From Deferrisoma camini S3R1 (GTDB lineage Bacteria; Desulfobacterota; Deferrisomatia; Deferrisomatales; Deferrisomataceae): a DNA stretch of 64,000 nt. The position numbers and the translations under genes are program-made. The notes beneath the pieces are model-generated. The model had not been told where the DNA came from and searched no databases. It saw only the letters and a list, made by a program, of their open reading frames with translations. Below are positions 1-6,736 of the stretch, piece by piece; position 1 is the first letter of the stretch; every line of letters starts with the position of its first letter. Location of the stretch: positions 3,784,264 to 3,848,263 of the forward strand of contig NZ_JAFN01000001.1 of NCBI RefSeq assembly GCF_000526155.1. Direction: 5' to 3'.

Positions 1-726
1 CGCACCGCCTTGACCCCGATCATCGTGTTCTCGGCCCGCACCGAGGACACCGACAAGGTGCGGGCCCTGCGCCTGGGCGCCGACGACTACGTGACCAAAC
101 CGTTCAGCATCCCCGAGCTCTCGGCCCGGATCGACCGGCTGCTCCGCCGCACCCAGGCGGGGCTCAGCGCCTCGAGCACCACCGGCCTGCCCGGCAGCGT
201 CACGATCGAGCAGGTGATCGCCGAGCGGCTGGCCCAGGGCCGGCCGTTGGCGGTGCTCTACGCCGACGCCGACCACTTCAAGGCGTTCAACGACCGCTAC
301 GGGTTCGCCCGGGGGGACGGGGTGATCCGCCAGATCGCCGACCTCCTGCTCGAGGCCGTGCGGGACCTGGGCAGCCCCGACGACTTCGTCGGCCACGTGG
401 GCGGCGACGACTTCGTGGTGGTCACCCATCCCGACCGGGCCGAGGCCGTGGCCCAGAGGATCGTGGAGCGGTTCGACCGGGTGATCCCCCTCTACTACGA
501 CCCGGAGGATCGGGCCCGGGGCCGGATCGAGACCAAGGACCGTCGGGGCCGGGTGACCCGGTTTCCCCTGATGACCCTTTCGGTGGCCGTGGTCACCAAC
601 GAGGCCCGGCCGTTCGCCCACGTGGGCGAGATCGCGGACGTGGCCGCCCAGCTCAAGGGGTATGCCAAGTCGAAACCGGGAAGCCTCTGGGTCAAGGACC
701 AGCGCACCAATGGGAAGGGCGGGTAG
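1..726 (+). CDS. Response regulator receiver + GGDEF-like domain protein (5' partial)
   Basis: The reading frame is open from the first base, so the N-terminus lies outside the window. The visible start (PIIVFSART, then [12 protein letters not shown]) is the last third of a CheY-like receiver domain: beta-5 lysine in TKPF and the preceding ADDY. After a linker comes a GGDEF-fold domain, with [14 protein letters not shown] as the metal-binding beta-1 region and VGGDDF at the active loop. The canonical motif is GG(D/E)EF, so GGDDF is a variant and diguanylate cyclase activity is uncertain. The usual RxxD inhibitory site lacks its arginine. The probable role is a phosphorylation-controlled c-di-GMP synthase or a degenerate signalling output. 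It overlaps the next gene slightly, suggesting co-transcription. Confidence 0.85.
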   Translation, partial: RTALTPIIVFSARTEDTDKVRALRLGADDYVTKPFSIPELSARIDRLLRRTQAGLSASSTTGLPGSVTIEQVIAERLAQGRPLAVLYADADHFKAFNDRYGFARGDGVIRQIADLLLEAVRDLGSPDDFVGHVGGDDFVVVTHPDRAEAVAQRIVERFDRVIPLYYDPEDRARGRIETKDRRGRVTRFPLMTLSVAVVTNEARPFAHVGEIADVAAQLKGYAKSKPGSLWVKDQRTNGKGG

Positions 727-1339
727 GGCGGCCGGCCTGGGGGGGCGTACCGGGTGGGCCGTGGCAGTGGCCCTGTTGGCCCTCGCCCCGACGGCGGCCG
801 CCGACGTGTACCGGTCGGACGGGCCGGGGGGAACCCCCCTGTTCACCGATGCCCCCACGGCTCCGGGGTGCCGCCTGGTGATCCGCACCGAGCCCCCCCG
901 GGTCCCCTGGCGCGAGGCGGTGGAGCGGACCGCCCCCCGCCACGGGCTCGACCCGCTGCTGGTGCGGGCCGTCATCCAGGTGGAGTCGGCCGAGAACCCC
1001 CGGGCCGTCTCGCCGAAGGGGGCGGTGGGTCTCATGCAGCTCATGCCCCGCACCGCGCGGGAGCTCGGGGTGCTCGACCCCTACCACCCCCGGGACAACG
1101 TGCAGGGCGGCATGGCCTACCTGGCCCGGCTCCTCGACCGGTACGGCGGGAACCTGGCGCTGGCCCTGGCCGCCTACAACGCCGGCCCGGCCGCAGTGGA
1201 TCGGTACGGCGGGGTCCCCCCGTACCCCGAGACCCGGCGGTTCGTGGACCGGGTGCTCGGCCTGTACCGACGTGCCAAAGGGGTTGACTTGCGGGGGGCG
1301 AATGTGGATACTACGCAGCCTGACGACGGGCGGGAATAA
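710..1339 (+). CDS. Lytic transglycosylase (SLT family) with N-terminal DUF4124-like segment
   Basis: Secreted peptidoglycan lytic transglycosylase of about 209 residues. A hydrophobic signal segment ([15 protein letters not shown]) precedes the short DUF4124-like beta region ([16 protein letters not shown]). The SLT domain follows, with the catalytic glutamate in [10 protein letters not shown] and the conserved blocks [10 protein letters not shown] and [13 protein letters not shown]. It cleaves MurNAc-GlcNAc bonds in the periplasm. ATG 710 is preferred because it places the signal peptide at the N-terminus. An upstream ATG at 662 would add residues with no family match and a larger overlap with the previous gene. 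The stop codon (1337-1339) lies inside the 5' acceptor region of the tRNA-Gly gene. Confidence 0.85.
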   Translation: MGRAGRAAGLGGRTGWAVAVALLALAPTAAADVYRSDGPGGTPLFTDAPTAPGCRLVIRTEPPRVPWREAVERTAPRHGLDPLLVRAVIQVESAENPRAVSPKGAVGLMQLMPRTARELGVLDPYHPRDNVQGGMAYLARLLDRYGGNLALALAAYNAGPAAVDRYGGVPPYPETRRFVDRVLGLYRRAKGVDLRGANVDTTQPDDGRE

Positions 1340-1404
1340 CTCAGTGGTAGAGTGCGACCTTGCCAAGGTCGAAGTCGCGGGTTCGAATCCCGTTTCCCGC
1401 TCCA
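1330..1404 (+). tRNA. tRNA-Gly (anticodon GCC), CCA encoded
   Basis: Cloverleaf seen directly. The acceptor is GCGGGAA paired with TTCCCGC. The anticodon stem CGACC/GGTCG encloses the loop TTGCCAA (anticodon GCC). The T arm is GCGGG-TTCGAAT-CCCGT, followed by discriminator T and an encoded CCA (1402-1404). The first ten bases overlap the end of the lytic transglycosylase gene. Confidence 0.95.
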
Positions 1405-1414
1405 TCGAAGCTCA

Positions 1415-1444
1415 AACCCCCGGGCGTTTTGCCCGGGGGTTTTT
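1415..1444 (+). terminator. Rho-independent terminator after tRNA-Gly
   Basis: GC-rich hairpin with arms AACCCCCGGGC and GCCCGGGGGTT around a GTTTT loop, running into TTTTT. It ends the transglycosylase/tRNA unit and separates it from the CRISPR locus. Confidence 0.85.
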
Positions 1445-1559
1445 CCGTTCGTGGGGCGCCCCGATTTGTAGGGTGCCCTGACCCATCCCCTTCCCAAAGC
1501 CCGTCGCCCCCGACGGACAGGATCTGACCGCCATTCCCCCGTTTCGGTTTCCCCCGAGG

Positions 1560-1589
1560 TTGCCGAACCCGCGGGGGTTCCCGTACCAT
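1560..1589 (+). promoter_or_regulatory. Predicted sigma-70 promoter of the first cas operon
   Basis: TTGCCG (1560-1565), an 18-base spacer and TACCAT (1584-1589). The element matches, in composition and in spacing to downstream features, a second promoter-like sequence at 11307-11336 before csm1 (TTGCGA-18-TATGAT). Conservation between two separate operons of the same system is the main support. The rest of the 1445-1559 stretch shows nothing recognisable. Confidence 0.5.
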
Positions 1590-1622
1590 GGCGAGCCTCC
1601 GTTCAGCGGGAGGGGAGCCACC

Positions 1623-1667
1623 ATGGCGGAGGAATCGGATCGGAACACCACGAGCGGCCACCCATAG
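1623..1667 (+). other. Possible leader peptide (uORF, 14 codons)
   Basis: A GGGAGGGGA Shine-Dalgarno-like tract is followed by ATG GCG and 12 more codons (MAEESDRNTTSGHP). The stop TAG lies in the loop region of the large hairpin at 1650-1696. The csm1 leader has the equivalent arrangement (GGGAGGGGA, then ATG GCG at 11366), although the peptides are not otherwise alike. Too short to be a confident gene; it may couple translation to folding of the leader. Confidence 0.3.
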
Positions 1668-1734
1668 CGCCCTTTGGGCGCGGGGTGGCCGCTCGTCCGT
1701 CTGGGGGGCGGCAACCGGCGGCAACATTGCCGCC
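1650..1734 (+). promoter_or_regulatory. Structured leader: long hairpin plus GGCAAC-N3-CGGCAACATTGCCG motif
   Basis: A 14-bp arm ACGAGCGGCCACCC (1650-1663) pairs with 1683-1696, with an inner GCGCCC-TTT-GGGCGC stem. It is followed at 1710-1732 by GGCAAC-N3-CGGCAACATTGCCG, whose second part is palindromic. The same order (hairpin containing CGGCCAC/GTGGCCG, then the same motif) occurs at 11396-11480, 124-126 bases after the -10 box in both cases. This may be a cis-regulatory RNA or an operator shared by the two cas transcripts. Between 1735 and 1894 I see no further conserved feature except the ribosome-binding site GGAGGG at 1885-1890. Confidence 0.55.
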
Positions 1735-1894
1735 CTGGCCCCGGGGGCCCGCCCTGCCGGAGCATGGCATCGGCTCGCGGGGCCTTGCTCTTTCGGGGCG
1801 GGCGGCTTCGCACGGGGTGCCGGGCGGCGTTCCCGGCACCCGACCTTTGCCGGGGCGACGGCGTGCGGCAAGAATCGAGGCAACGGAGGGATCC

Positions 1895-3130
1895 ATGGCT
1901 CAGGGACTTCTCGTGTCGGTGGGAGGCACGGCCGAGCCGGTGGCCGCGGCCGTGGCCGAGCACCGGCCCCAGGTAGTGTGCTTCTTCTGCTCCGAACGGT
2001 CGGTGGAGAAGCTCGGCGAGATCCGGTCTCTGGTGGCCGCTCGGGGGCTCGACTACCGCTCCCGGGTGCAGATGGTGCAAGACCCCGAGGACCTGACCCG
2101 GTGCTATGCCGACGCGCTGCGGGCGGCCGACCTGCTGGAGGCCGAGGGGGTGTCGCCGGAGGCGGTGGTGGTGGACTACACCGGCGGCACCAAGACCATG
2201 AGCGCGGCCCTGGCGCTGGCCACCGTGGGGCGGGGGTATCGGTTCTCCTACGTGGGCGGCGACCGCCGCAACAAGGGAGGGCTCGGCGTGGTCCAGACCG
2301 GCACGGAGCGGGTCCGCACCGGGTGGAGCCCCTGGCGGCTGTTCGCGGTGGAGGAGAAGCGGCTCTTCTCGGGGCTGTTCAACCGCCACCTCTACGGCTC
2401 GGCCGCCGAGGTGCTGGAACGGGCCCTGGGCCACGACCCGGAGGAGCGGCGGCTCCTGGAGGGGCTCTTGCAACTCACCCGGGGGTACCAGCACTGGGAC
2501 GCGTTTCGCCATGCCCAGGCCAAGGAGTGCCTGCGCGAGGGGGTGGAGCGCATCGAGGAGTGGGCCGCGTACCGGTCCGACGCCGGTTACCGGGAGGTCG
2601 GCGAGACGGCCCGTGCGAACCTGGAGTTCCTGAACCGCCTTCAGCAGGGCACCCGCGGGTTCCGCCGCCGTCACCGGCTGCAGGTGATCGACCTCCTGGC
2701 CAACGCCCGGCGCCGGGCCGAGGTGGGCCGCCACGACGACGCGGTGGCCCGCCTGTACCGGGCCCTGGAGCTCCTGGGTCAGATCGCGTTCGAGGAGGCG
2801 TTCGGGTGCGAGACCGGCGCCGCACCCACCGAAAAACTGCCCGAGACCCTTCGCGAAACCTATCGGGAGAGGTATTGGAGCGAGGAGAAAGGGGCGTGCC
2901 AGATTCCCCTCATGGCGGCTTTCGTGGCCCTGGCCGAGGCGGGGCGGCCCGAGGGGCTACACCTGCGGGAACGGGCAGAGGAGTTCAAGGCGCTCCTCTA
3001 CGCCCGCAATCACTCGATCCTGGCTCACGGGTTCGAGCCGGTGAAGCCCGACCTCCCGCGGCGGTTCGAGGCCCTGCTGCGGGAGACCTTCGGTCTGACG
3101 GACGCCCTCGTGTTTCCACGCATGCCCTGA
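1895..3130 (+). CDS. CRISPR-associated CARF protein, Cas02710 (TIGR02710) type
   Basis: A 411-residue protein with an N-terminal Rossmann-like CARF domain. It opens with GLLVSVGGTAEPV and carries the family signature VVVDYTGGTKTMSAALALA at about residues 90-108, where cyclic oligoadenylate (cOA) binds in related proteins. The C-terminal half is alpha-helical and unassigned by me; it would carry the effector or dimerisation function. Start ATG 1895 has a good ribosome-binding site (GGAGGG). The frame is open upstream to 1685, but that part is leader DNA. As first gene of the operon, with cas6 downstream, it is probably an accessory effector or regulator responding to cOA made by Csm1/Cas10. 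Confidence 0.8.
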   Translation: MAQGLLVSVGGTAEPVAAAVAEHRPQVVCFFCSERSVEKLGEIRSLVAARGLDYRSRVQMVQDPEDLTRCYADALRAADLLEAEGVSPEAVVVDYTGGTKTMSAALALATVGRGYRFSYVGGDRRNKGGLGVVQTGTERVRTGWSPWRLFAVEEKRLFSGLFNRHLYGSAAEVLERALGHDPEERRLLEGLLQLTRGYQHWDAFRHAQAKECLREGVERIEEWAAYRSDAGYREVGETARANLEFLNRLQQGTRGFRRRHRLQVIDLLANARRRAEVGRHDDAVARLYRALELLGQIAFEEAFGCETGAAPTEKLPETLRETYRERYWSEEKGACQIPLMAAFVALAEAGRPEGLHLRERAEEFKALLYARNHSILAHGFEPVKPDLPRRFEALLRETFGLTDALVFPRMP

Positions 3131-3132
3131 GG

Positions 3133-3291
3133 CATAGGGCGGCCCGCGGCCGCCGGACAAGCGACGCCGGGAACGACCGACGACGCGGGGGCTTGGGCGA
3201 CGACGGCGGTCCGAACGCCGGATGTCCGGCGCGCACGGCGCGCCCCATGGGGTTCCGTCCGAACGTCCGAACGTCCAAGCGTCCGAACCGA
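3133..3291 (+). repeat. Dispersed intergenic repeat, copy 1
   Basis: The block begins CATAGGGCGGCCC, carries GGTCCGAACGC and GGCGCGC...GGCGCGCCC, and ends in four tandem octamers of the form CGTCCRMR (3256-3287). A diverged second copy lies at 17425-17601, after csm5, and a fragment at 17604. The two full copies are in the same orientation and bracket cas6 to csm5. Confidence 0.75.
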
Positions 3292-3309
3292 CCCAAAGGG
3301 AGCGAAGGG

Positions 3310-4266
3310 ATGATGCCAAGCGACCTGCCCCACGAGCTCTACCGTTTCGTGCTGGAGCCGTTGGAGTCCATGCGGCTTCCCACGTACAAGGGCTCCACCT
3401 TCCGGGGCGTGTTCGGCCACAGCCTGCGGAAGGTGGCCTGCGCCCTGCGCGACGAGCGCTGCCCCACCTGCCTGGTGCGCTCCACCTGCACGTACCAGCG
3501 CGTGTTTGAAACCCAGGTGGACCGCGCCGACGGGCCGAAACCGGGGGTGAATCGGGCCCCCCACCCCTACGTTCTGGTGCCGCCCCTGGGCGAGGAACGC
3601 GAGGTGGGGCCGGGCCAGGAGCTCGCCTGCACCCTGCTCCTCATGGGCCCGGCCCGGGGTACCCTGCCGTACCTGGTGTACACCTTCCACGACGTGGGGC
3701 GCCGGGGGCTCACGCGCGAGCGAAAGCCCCTGGCGCTTCGCCGGGTCGAGGCCCTCGGGGCCCAGGGCTGGCGTACCGTGTACGCCGAGGGCTGGGAGGC
3801 CCTGGCCGAGCCTGCCGTGGAGGCGCCCGCGCCGAAGGTCCCGAACCGGGCCGACGGCCGGGTGGTCGTGCAGTTCATCACCCCGGTGAGGCTCAAGCGA
3901 AACGGCCGGCTCGTTCGCGAGCTCTCGGCTGACGACCTCCTGGTGGCGCTCGCCCGGCGGTGGGGCGACCTGGCACGCTACTACGGCGGCGGCATCGACC
4001 CGGAGCCGGGTGTAAAGGCGATCCTGGGGCTGCGGGGCCGGGTGCGGTTCGGCCGTTGCGAGCTACGGTGGCTCGACTGGACCCGGTACTCGAACCGCCA
4101 GCAAAGCCGGATGCAGCTCGGCGGCGTGGTAGGGCGGGCGGAGATCGAGGGCGACGTGGCCGAGCTCGTGCCGTGGCTCGGCTGGGCCGAGCGGTTTCAC
4201 CTGGGCAAGGCCACCTCGTTCGGCCTGGGCCGGCTGGGGATCGAAAGGGAGGACTCCGATGCGTGA
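3310..4266 (+). CDS. cas6: CRISPR endoribonuclease Cas6
   Basis: Processes the pre-crRNA of the array at 17.9-23.4 kb by cutting within each repeat and leaving an 8-nt 5' handle (here probably ATTGCGAC). The 318-residue protein has the C-terminal glycine-rich loop GKATSFGLGRLGIE (about 299-312) typical of the Cas6 RAMP fold. Near the N-terminus, TYKGSTFRGVFGHSLRKVAC is characteristic of the Cas6 family with the PF10040 C-terminal domain, and a cysteine cluster CPTCLVRSTC follows. ATG 3310 is followed at once by a second ATG (3313), and either could be the start; the long open frame upstream is not coding. The end overlaps the next gene by 8 bases (ATGCGTGA), so the two are translationally coupled. 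Confidence 0.85.
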   Translation: MMPSDLPHELYRFVLEPLESMRLPTYKGSTFRGVFGHSLRKVACALRDERCPTCLVRSTCTYQRVFETQVDRADGPKPGVNRAPHPYVLVPPLGEEREVGPGQELACTLLLMGPARGTLPYLVYTFHDVGRRGLTRERKPLALRRVEALGAQGWRTVYAEGWEALAEPAVEAPAPKVPNRADGRVVVQFITPVRLKRNGRLVRELSADDLLVALARRWGDLARYYGGGIDPEPGVKAILGLRGRVRFGRCELRWLDWTRYSNRQQSRMQLGGVVGRAEIEGDVAELVPWLGWAERFHLGKATSFGLGRLGIEREDSDA

Positions 4267-5377
4267 GCCGCTACACACCATCCTGTGCACCGTGGGGACG
4301 AGCCTCGTGGGCCACATCACCCCAGCGGCCGGGCGGCCCTCGGCGCTGCCTGACGTGGCTGAGGCGTGGTCCGAAGGGGACTTCGAGGCCGTGGCTCGCC
4401 GGGTGGCCGCGCTCGGGCCCGACGACCGCCGCACCGGTGCCGAACTCCAGTCCCTCTACGACCTGGTGGCCCGGGGACATGCCCGGCCGGATGCGCGGAT
4501 CGAGCTGTTCCACTCGGCCACCCCCGACGGCCGCGCCGCGGCCCGGGTCGTGGCCGAAGTCCTTCGCCGACGGGGGCACCCCGTGGAGCTCCACGAGGTG
4601 GAGCACCTCCAGGACGCCGATCCCAAGCGGTTCCGGTCGAAGGGGCTCCGGGTCCTGGTCAAGCTCCTGTGCCGCGCGGTGCGGGCCTGGGGCACCGCGG
4701 GCACCGGCATCGACGCGACCGGGGGCTACAAGGCCCAGATCGCGGTGGCCGTGGTGATCGGCCAGGCCCTGGGCGTGCCGGTGTTCTACCGTCACGAGCG
4801 GTTTCCCGAGGTGATCTCGTTTCCGCCCCTCCCGGTGAGCCTCGACTACGGCCTGTGGATGCGCTGGAGCGGGGTGCTGGCGGCCCTGGACCGGGGCGAG
4901 TGGGTCCGGTGGCTCGACGTGGCCGACGACTGGGAACCGGTGATGGAGACTATGGTCGAGCGGGTGGCGCTGGAGGAATCGGAGTTCCTCGACCTCTCGG
5001 CGATGGGCCAGGTGTTCCACGAGGCGTTTCGCCACCGGTTCCGAAGCGAGGCCGACCGGCTCCTGCCTCCCCCGGCGACGCAGAAGTCGCAGCCGCGTCT
5101 TACCGACCACGCCTGGGGCGGGGCCCGGACCCGGATCGGGGCGCTGCTTGCTCGGGTCGTGGACGACACGCCCTACGTCACGTCATGCCGCACCCACTAC
5201 TGGAACCCAGATCTCCCGTCGGCGTGTCTGTTCCGGCTGCGGGGGGAAGGGATCGAAGGTGTCTGGAGCGACGGAACCTGGACCGTGAAGTTCTGGGTGG
5301 ACACCACCGCCGTCACCCCGGGCCAGCGGGAGGCCTGCGTGGCCGATCTGAACGCCCGGGTCGCGCAGTGGCGGTAG
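4259..5377 (+). CDS. CRISPR-associated CARF protein, APE2256 (TIGR02619/PF09651) type
   Basis: A 372-residue protein with an N-terminal CARF domain: ILCTVGTSLVGH (strand 1 and ligand loop) and IDATGGYKAQIAVAVVIGQ with PVFYRHERFPEVISFPPLPV, the hallmark of the APE2256 family. Some members of related CARF families are ring nucleases that degrade cyclic oligoadenylate; which activity this one has cannot be told from sequence. The C-terminal third (from about residue 220) is unassigned. It overlaps cas6 by 8 bases and is followed after 38 bases by cas2, so it belongs to the same operon. Confidence 0.8.
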   Translation: MREPLHTILCTVGTSLVGHITPAAGRPSALPDVAEAWSEGDFEAVARRVAALGPDDRRTGAELQSLYDLVARGHARPDARIELFHSATPDGRAAARVVAEVLRRRGHPVELHEVEHLQDADPKRFRSKGLRVLVKLLCRAVRAWGTAGTGIDATGGYKAQIAVAVVIGQALGVPVFYRHERFPEVISFPPLPVSLDYGLWMRWSGVLAALDRGEWVRWLDVADDWEPVMETMVERVALEESEFLDLSAMGQVFHEAFRHRFRSEADRLLPPPATQKSQPRLTDHAWGGARTRIGALLARVVDDTPYVTSCRTHYWNPDLPSACLFRLRGEGIEGVWSDGTWTVKFWVDTTAVTPGQREACVADLNARVAQWR

Positions 5378-5415
5378 CGCCCACGGTGGACCGCGGGCGC
5401 AGGGGAGGGCGAAAC

Positions 5416-5700
5416 ATGGAACGCGATCTGTATTTCGTGGCTTACGACGTTTGCGATCAACGAAGGCTCCATCAGGCGCACAAGGTCGTCGTCTCGTACG
5501 CCACCGGCGGGCAGAAATCCGCGTACGAGTGCTTCTTGACCGAGGCGGAGCGGGAGCGGCTCGTGGACGAGCTGTCGGAGGCCCTCGACCTGGCCAAGGA
5601 CCGGGCCCACTTGGTGCGGCTGCGGCGCAACTGTCGGGTGACCTGCCTCGGCAAGGCCGTTCCGCCCCAGGATCCGGACTTCTTCTTCGTGGGGGGGTGA
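5416..5700 (+). CDS. cas2: CRISPR adaptation protein Cas2 (first copy)
   Basis: Ferredoxin-fold Cas2 of 94 residues, the dimeric core of the Cas1-Cas2 integrase that inserts new spacers. DLYFVAYDVCDQRRL carries the conserved acidic residue D11 at the end of beta-1 and the following arginines, and SAYECFLTEAE matches the usual S-x-F/Y-E strand. Preceded by GGAGGG. Its stop overlaps the GTG start of cas1 (GTGA), so the two are translationally coupled. Confidence 0.9.
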   Translation: MERDLYFVAYDVCDQRRLHQAHKVVVSYATGGQKSAYECFLTEAERERLVDELSEALDLAKDRAHLVRLRRNCRVTCLGKAVPPQDPDFFFVGG

Positions 5701-6689
5701 CCGTGGGCACGCTGGTCGTGGACTCCAGCGTGGACGAGGTGCGGCGCGACGGCCAGACCCTCACCCTCTACAAGGGCGGAAAACTCCAGGGCCGGGTGCC
5801 GGTGCCCCCCCTGGAGCGGGTGGTGTTCCAGGGGGGCCTGCGGGTGGACACCCGGGCCCTCCACCTGCTGGCCGATCAGGGGGTGAGCGTCCACTTCCTC
5901 TCGGGGCGCCACGGCCAGTGGCGGGCCACCCTGGTGGGGCAGGCGCACAACGACGCCGGTGTTCGGATGGGGCAGTTCGCCGCGTACCACCACGGCCCTA
6001 CCCGGTTGGCGATCGCCCGGGAGATCGTGGAGCGAAAGCTTCGGGCCCAGGCCGACAACCTGCTCCTGTGGACCGAGGGGTCGCGCCCCGCCGATGCCAA
6101 GGCGTGTCGGGCGGCGGCCGCGGGCATCCTCGAGATCGCCGCGAGGGTGCCGGCGGCCTCGGCGGAGTCGCTGCTCGGTCACGAAGGGGCGGCGGCCCGG
6201 GCCTACTTCGACGCCCTGGCCCGGGTGGTTCCGGCTTCGTACGGGTTCGCCGGGCGGACCCGCCGGCCTCCCACCGATCCGGTCAACGCTCTGTTGAGCT
6301 TGGGCTACACCCTGCTCCACGCCGAGTGGGAGCGCCTGGTGCGCCTCGTTGGCCTGGACCCGGCCGTGGGCTTCTACCACGCCCTGGAGTTCGGCCGTCC
6401 GTCCCTCGTGTGCGACCTGGTGGAGCCGTGGCGGCCCGCCTACGACCGGTGGGTGGTGCAGCAACTGCGGGAGCGCGCGTTCCGGTCCACCGATTTCGCC
6501 CGCGGCGGGGCCCGGGCCGGCTGCTGGTTGAAGCCGGCTGCGAGAAAGCGCTTCTACCTCGGGTTCGAAGGCTGGGCCCAGCCGTTGCGGGGCGCGTGGA
6601 GAACCGAGGCCCGGGACCTGGCCGCCCGGCTGGCCGAGCGGGCGGCCGAGGCGCGGGCGGCGGAGGCGCCCGGGCACGACACGGCGTGA
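5697..6689 (+). CDS. cas1: CRISPR adaptation integrase Cas1 (canonical copy)
   Basis: Metal-dependent integrase of 330 residues. The N-terminal beta domain (TLVVDSSVDEVRRDGQ, KGGKLQGRVPVPPLERVV) precedes the all-helical catalytic domain. Conserved catalytic residues are visible: E164 in GHEGAAARAYF, H228 in GFYHALEFGRPS, and D240/E243 in LVCDLVEPWRP. FAGRTRRPPTDPVNALLSLGYTLL is the standard Cas1 block between them. The GTG start at 5697 overlaps the cas2 stop by 4 bases; a GTG at 5703 is an alternative. Together with cas2 it forms the functional adaptation module, unlike the second cas1-like gene at 10106. Confidence 0.93.
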   Translation: MTVGTLVVDSSVDEVRRDGQTLTLYKGGKLQGRVPVPPLERVVFQGGLRVDTRALHLLADQGVSVHFLSGRHGQWRATLVGQAHNDAGVRMGQFAAYHHGPTRLAIAREIVERKLRAQADNLLLWTEGSRPADAKACRAAAAGILEIAARVPAASAESLLGHEGAAARAYFDALARVVPASYGFAGRTRRPPTDPVNALLSLGYTLLHAEWERLVRLVGLDPAVGFYHALEFGRPSLVCDLVEPWRPAYDRWVVQQLRERAFRSTDFARGGARAGCWLKPAARKRFYLGFEGWAQPLRGAWRTEARDLAARLAERAAEARAAEAPGHDTA

Positions 6690-6736
6690 ACGGGTGGGTC
6701 GGTCCGTAGGGTTCGGGACCGGGGAGGTGGAACGCA

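Noticed and set aside
1590-1894. Known riboswitch (c-di-GMP, Moco or cobalamin type) in the cas leader
   Set aside because: The conserved core elements of these classes as I know them are not present; the element is better left as unclassified.
1588-3309. Long open frame leading into cas6 (about 570 codons)
   Set aside because: It is antisense-free shadow coding over the Cas02710-type gene in another frame, rich in Arg/Gly/Pro as expected from high GC; family homology starts only at the cas6 start.
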